DNA from: a bacterium
GTDB taxonomy: Bacteria; DYJV01; JALVYZ01
DNA: 8,727 bases
Assembly (NCBI GenBank): GCA_027037705.1
Contig: JALVYZ010000299.1
Location: 1-8,727, forward strand
Reading direction: 5' to 3'
The notes under the pieces: generated by a model
The model's database searches: none
Told to the model about the DNA's origin: nothing
The model's input: only the letters and a program-made list of their open reading frames with translations
Shown here: positions 6,708 to 8,727 of the stretch, piece after piece
Layout: every line of letters begins with the position of its first letter
Numbering within the stretch: position 1 is the stretch's first letter
Position numbers and translations under genes: made by a program

Positions 6708-6940
6708 TGTTGAAAGAATTGGTAGAATTTATTGCAAAATCATTAGTGGATTACCCAGAAAAGGTGAAAGTTACAGAAATTGAAGGGGAAAAGACTTCAG
6801 TAATTGAATTAATGGTAGCAAAAGAAGACCTTGGCAAAATTATTGGTAAACAAGGAAAAACAGCAAGAGCTTTAAGAACTATCCTTGCAGCTGCTTCAAA
6901 CAAAGTTAACAAAAGAGCAGTGCTTGAGATAATTGAGTAA
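6707..6940 (+). CDS. khpA: KH-domain RNA-binding protein KhpA (YlqC-like)
   Basis: This 77-residue single KH-domain protein has the family's usual size. The nucleic-acid-binding loop is [20 protein letters not shown] (41-60), with GKQG (47-50) as the GxxG motif. The N-terminal helix [19 protein letters not shown] and the strand [10 protein letters not shown] are also typical. In Gram-positive bacteria KhpA pairs with KhpB (Jag) to bind small RNAs and mRNAs affecting cell division; no khpB is in this window. The position between rpsP and rimM is conserved in many bacterial phyla. Start and stop overlap both neighbours (1 nt and 8 nt), indicating translational coupling. Confidence 0.95.
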   Translation: MLKELVEFIAKSLVDYPEKVKVTEIEGEKTSVIELMVAKEDLGKIIGKQGKTARALRTILAAASNKVNKRAVLEIIE

Positions 6941-7439
6941 AAAAAGCTTAATAAAAATAGGAAAAATAACAAGACATCACGGTCTTAAAGGCGAAGTTAG
7001 ATTTTTATATTTTGGTAATAAATTAGAAGACTTTAATTATAAAGAAGTTTACCTTTATGAAAAAGGTGAACTTCTTTCTTTATATATTGAAAAACTTAGA
7101 TTTCATAAGAATTTTATTCTATTAAAATTTAAAAATATAGATTCAATAGATGAAGTAGAAAAAAGGTTAAAGGGGAAGTTTGTTTATATAAAAGAAGAAC
7201 AACTTCCTGAATTAGATGAGGAAGAATATTATTGGCAAGATTTAATAGGATGTAAAGTTATTGACCAAAATAAAGGTTTTATTGGGAAAGTTCTTGATTT
7301 AATAGATGCAAAAAGTAATGATGTTTTAATTGTTAAAAAAGGGAAAGATGAAATTTTAATTCCTTTTATAGATGATGTTATTTTAGAAGTAGACCTTGAT
7401 AATAAAATAATTAATGTTTCATTGTTAGAGGCTGTTTAA
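6933..7439 (+). CDS. rimM: 16S rRNA processing / ribosome maturation factor RimM
   Basis: This 168-residue protein matches the family's length (about 170-180). RimM binds S19 on the pre-30S head and helps mature the 3' region of 16S rRNA. The N-terminal domain starts [19 protein letters not shown] (6-24), the family's 'GKI...HGl+GEV+V' signature. The linker [16 protein letters not shown] (91-106) leads into the PRC-barrel domain, ending with [20 protein letters not shown] (141-160). The start is TTG at 6933, 8 nt inside khpA. No ATG or GTG is available before the conserved residues, and an in-frame TAA at 6930-6932 lies immediately upstream, so TTG is the only ordinary start. Only a weak GAG (6926-6928) precedes it, suggesting low, coupled translation. 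Confidence 0.95.
   Translation: MSKKSLIKIGKITRHHGLKGEVRFLYFGNKLEDFNYKEVYLYEKGELLSLYIEKLRFHKNFILLKFKNIDSIDEVEKRLKGKFVYIKEEQLPELDEEEYYWQDLIGCKVIDQNKGFIGKVLDLIDAKSNDVLIVKKGKDEILIPFIDDVILEVDLDNKIINVSLLEAV
7427..7431 (+). promoter_or_regulatory. Ribosome binding site for the TTG start of trmD
   Basis: AGAGG lies 9 nt before TTG at 7441, inside the end of rimM. No ATG or GTG is near enough to begin the TrmD N-terminus (FNILSIFPE), so this site supports the TTG start. Confidence 0.55.
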
Positions 7440-7440
7440 T

Positions 7441-8721
7441 TTGTTTGTTTTTAACATACTGAGTATTTTCCCTGAAATTGTTAAATGTTTTACTAATTAT
7501 TCTTTAATTAATAAAGCTATTGAAAAAAATTTAATAAAATTTAATTTCCTAAATTTACGTGATTTTACAAAAGATAAACATAAACAGATAGATGATGAGC
7601 CGTATGGCGGCGGCTCAGGAATGGTTTTTAAAGTTGAGCCTGTTTACAATGCGTTATGCTCATTGAAAACTAATGAAAGAGGAAAAGTTATTCTACTGTC
7701 AGCAAAAGGAGAAAAATTTACTAACTCATTAGCAAAGAAACTTTCAAAAGAAAATTCTTTAACATTAATATGCTGTAGGTATGAAGGTATTGATGAAAGA
7801 ATTTCAAATTTTATTGATTATGAAGTATCAATAGGAGATTATGTATTAATGGGAGGAGAAATCCCAGCTTGTGTTATTATTGAAGCTGTTTCAAGACTTA
7901 TCCCTGGTGTAGTTGGAAAAGAAGATAGTGTAAAATTTGAAAGTTATGAGGACATTTTTTTAGAATATCCGCATTATACAAGGCCTGAGAACTTTAATGG
8001 TTTAATGGTGCCTCAAGTTCTTTTAAGTGGCAACCATAAAGAGATTGAAAATTGGAGAAAAAAGAAAAGTATTGAAAATACTATAAATAGAAGATTTGAT
8101 TTAATACGAAATAGAAAAAGACCTCTTGATAGTTCTGAAGTTTTAGAAATAAAAAATACATTACAGAATAAATTTGAAATTTACATAGGTCTTGTACATT
8201 TTCCTGTTTATAACAAAAAAAATGAAATAGTTTTAACAGCAATAACTAATATGGATATTCATGATATATCAAGAATTAGTAGGACTTATGGAATTAAAAA
8301 ATATTTTTTAATAACTCCAGATGAGGAACAGAAAGCATATGCACTTAGGATTATTAATCATTGGAAAAATGGTTATGGCAGAGAATATAATCCTTCAAGA
8401 AAAGAAGCACTAAAAGTAATTGATATAAAAGAATCAATTGAAGATGCTATTAATGAAATAAAAAAGATTTCATCAAAAAATTTAATTACAATTGGGACAA
8501 GTGCTAAAAAAAGAAAAAATGAAATCACTTTTCAAAAATTAAATGAATTAGCAAAAGATAATGCAATTTTTTTAATTTTTGGAACAGGCTGGGGGTTAAC
8601 AGAAGAAATTTTAGACAGTATGGATTATATATTAGAGCCAATTTATGGCTTAACAGATTTTAATCATTTATCTGTTAGAAGTGCTGTTTCGATAATAGTT
8701 GATAGATTAATTGGATTTTAA
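7441..8721 (+). CDS. trmD: tRNA (guanine37-N1)-methyltransferase TrmD fused to a second SPOUT RNA-methyltransferase domain
   Basis: This 426-residue protein is far longer than ordinary TrmD (about 250). Residues 1-235 are TrmD, which makes m1G37 next to the anticodon and prevents frameshifting. They show DDEPYGGGSGMV (51-62), CCRYEGIDERI (111-121), IGDYVLMGGEIPACVIIEAV (131-150), Arg152 and Asp162 in EDS (equivalent to catalytic Asp169 of E. coli), YPHYTRP (176-182) and VLLSGNHKEIENWR (193-206). The usual CGRYEG is CCRYEG here. Residues 246-426 form a second SPOUT domain like Thermotoga TM1570. They show IYIGLVHFPVYNK (247-259), TAITNMDIHDISRISRTYG (266-284), GTGWGLTEEI (381-390) and NHLSVRSAVSIIVDRL (408-423), the likely knot and SAM site. 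In other bacteria this domain is a separate gene between trmD and rplS. Its target is unknown to me. The start is TTG, 1 nt after the rimM stop. The stop is a clean TAA. Confidence 0.95.
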   Translation: MFVFNILSIFPEIVKCFTNYSLINKAIEKNLIKFNFLNLRDFTKDKHKQIDDEPYGGGSGMVFKVEPVYNALCSLKTNERGKVILLSAKGEKFTNSLAKKLSKENSLTLICCRYEGIDERISNFIDYEVSIGDYVLMGGEIPACVIIEAVSRLIPGVVGKEDSVKFESYEDIFLEYPHYTRPENFNGLMVPQVLLSGNHKEIENWRKKKSIENTINRRFDLIRNRKRPLDSSEVLEIKNTLQNKFEIYIGLVHFPVYNKKNEIVLTAITNMDIHDISRISRTYGIKKYFLITPDEEQKAYALRIINHWKNGYGREYNPSRKEALKVIDIKESIEDAINEIKKISSKNLITIGTSAKKRKNEITFQKLNELAKDNAIFLIFGTGWGLTEEILDSMDYILEPIYGLTDFNHLSVRSAVSIIVDRLIGF

Positions 8722-8727
8722 CCAAAA

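Noticed and set aside
6751-6972. Minus-strand open frame opposite khpA
   Set aside because: It covers the KhpA frame and the rimM start; no motif or ribosome binding site supports it.

Overview
The window is 8.7 kb of AT-rich bacterial DNA (roughly 25-30% G+C by eye). It is almost entirely coding, and every supported gene is on the + strand. Gene content is bacterial: bS16, KhpA, RimM, TrmD, TrmJ and a CobA-HemD fusion. Several features point to an anaerobic or microaerobic, possibly thermophilic lineage such as Deferribacterota or Aquificota. These are the separate alpha and beta subunits of an ADP-forming acyl-CoA synthetase, an endonuclease III with an 'LRTKDE' helix, and TrmD fused to a second SPOUT domain. 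The lineage guess is weak, because no rRNA or other definitive marker is present.

Left block (1-6356). The window opens inside a bifunctional CobA-HemD gene for tetrapyrrole and siroheme synthesis. Next come a 98-residue protein resembling a degraded nucleotidyltransferase, endonuclease III (nth), the two subunits of an ADP-forming acyl-CoA synthetase, a globin-sensor/PsiE membrane fusion, trmJ and a DUF1820 protein. Genes overlap by 1-11 nt or are separated by at most 33 nt, so co-transcription of most of the block is likely. The functions are mixed: heme, DNA repair, energy conservation, gas or redox sensing, and tRNA modification.

Right block (6357-8721). A 75-nt gap holds the only convincing promoter, with a perfect TATAAT. 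After it comes the classic ribosome-maturation operon rpsP-khpA-rimM-trmD. rpsP and khpA have strong Shine-Dalgarno sites and ATG starts. rimM and trmD both appear to start with TTG, which fits the lower output expected of the two enzymes. trmD carries a complete second SPOUT methyltransferase domain (TM1570-like) at its C-terminus. rplS would be the expected next gene, beyond the right edge.

The item most worth a second look is the 294-residue protein at 4446-5330. A heme-binding globin-coupled-sensor domain is joined directly to a four-helix PsiE-type membrane domain, with no known signalling output domain. No CRISPR array, mobile element, tRNA, rRNA or clear rho-independent terminator was found.
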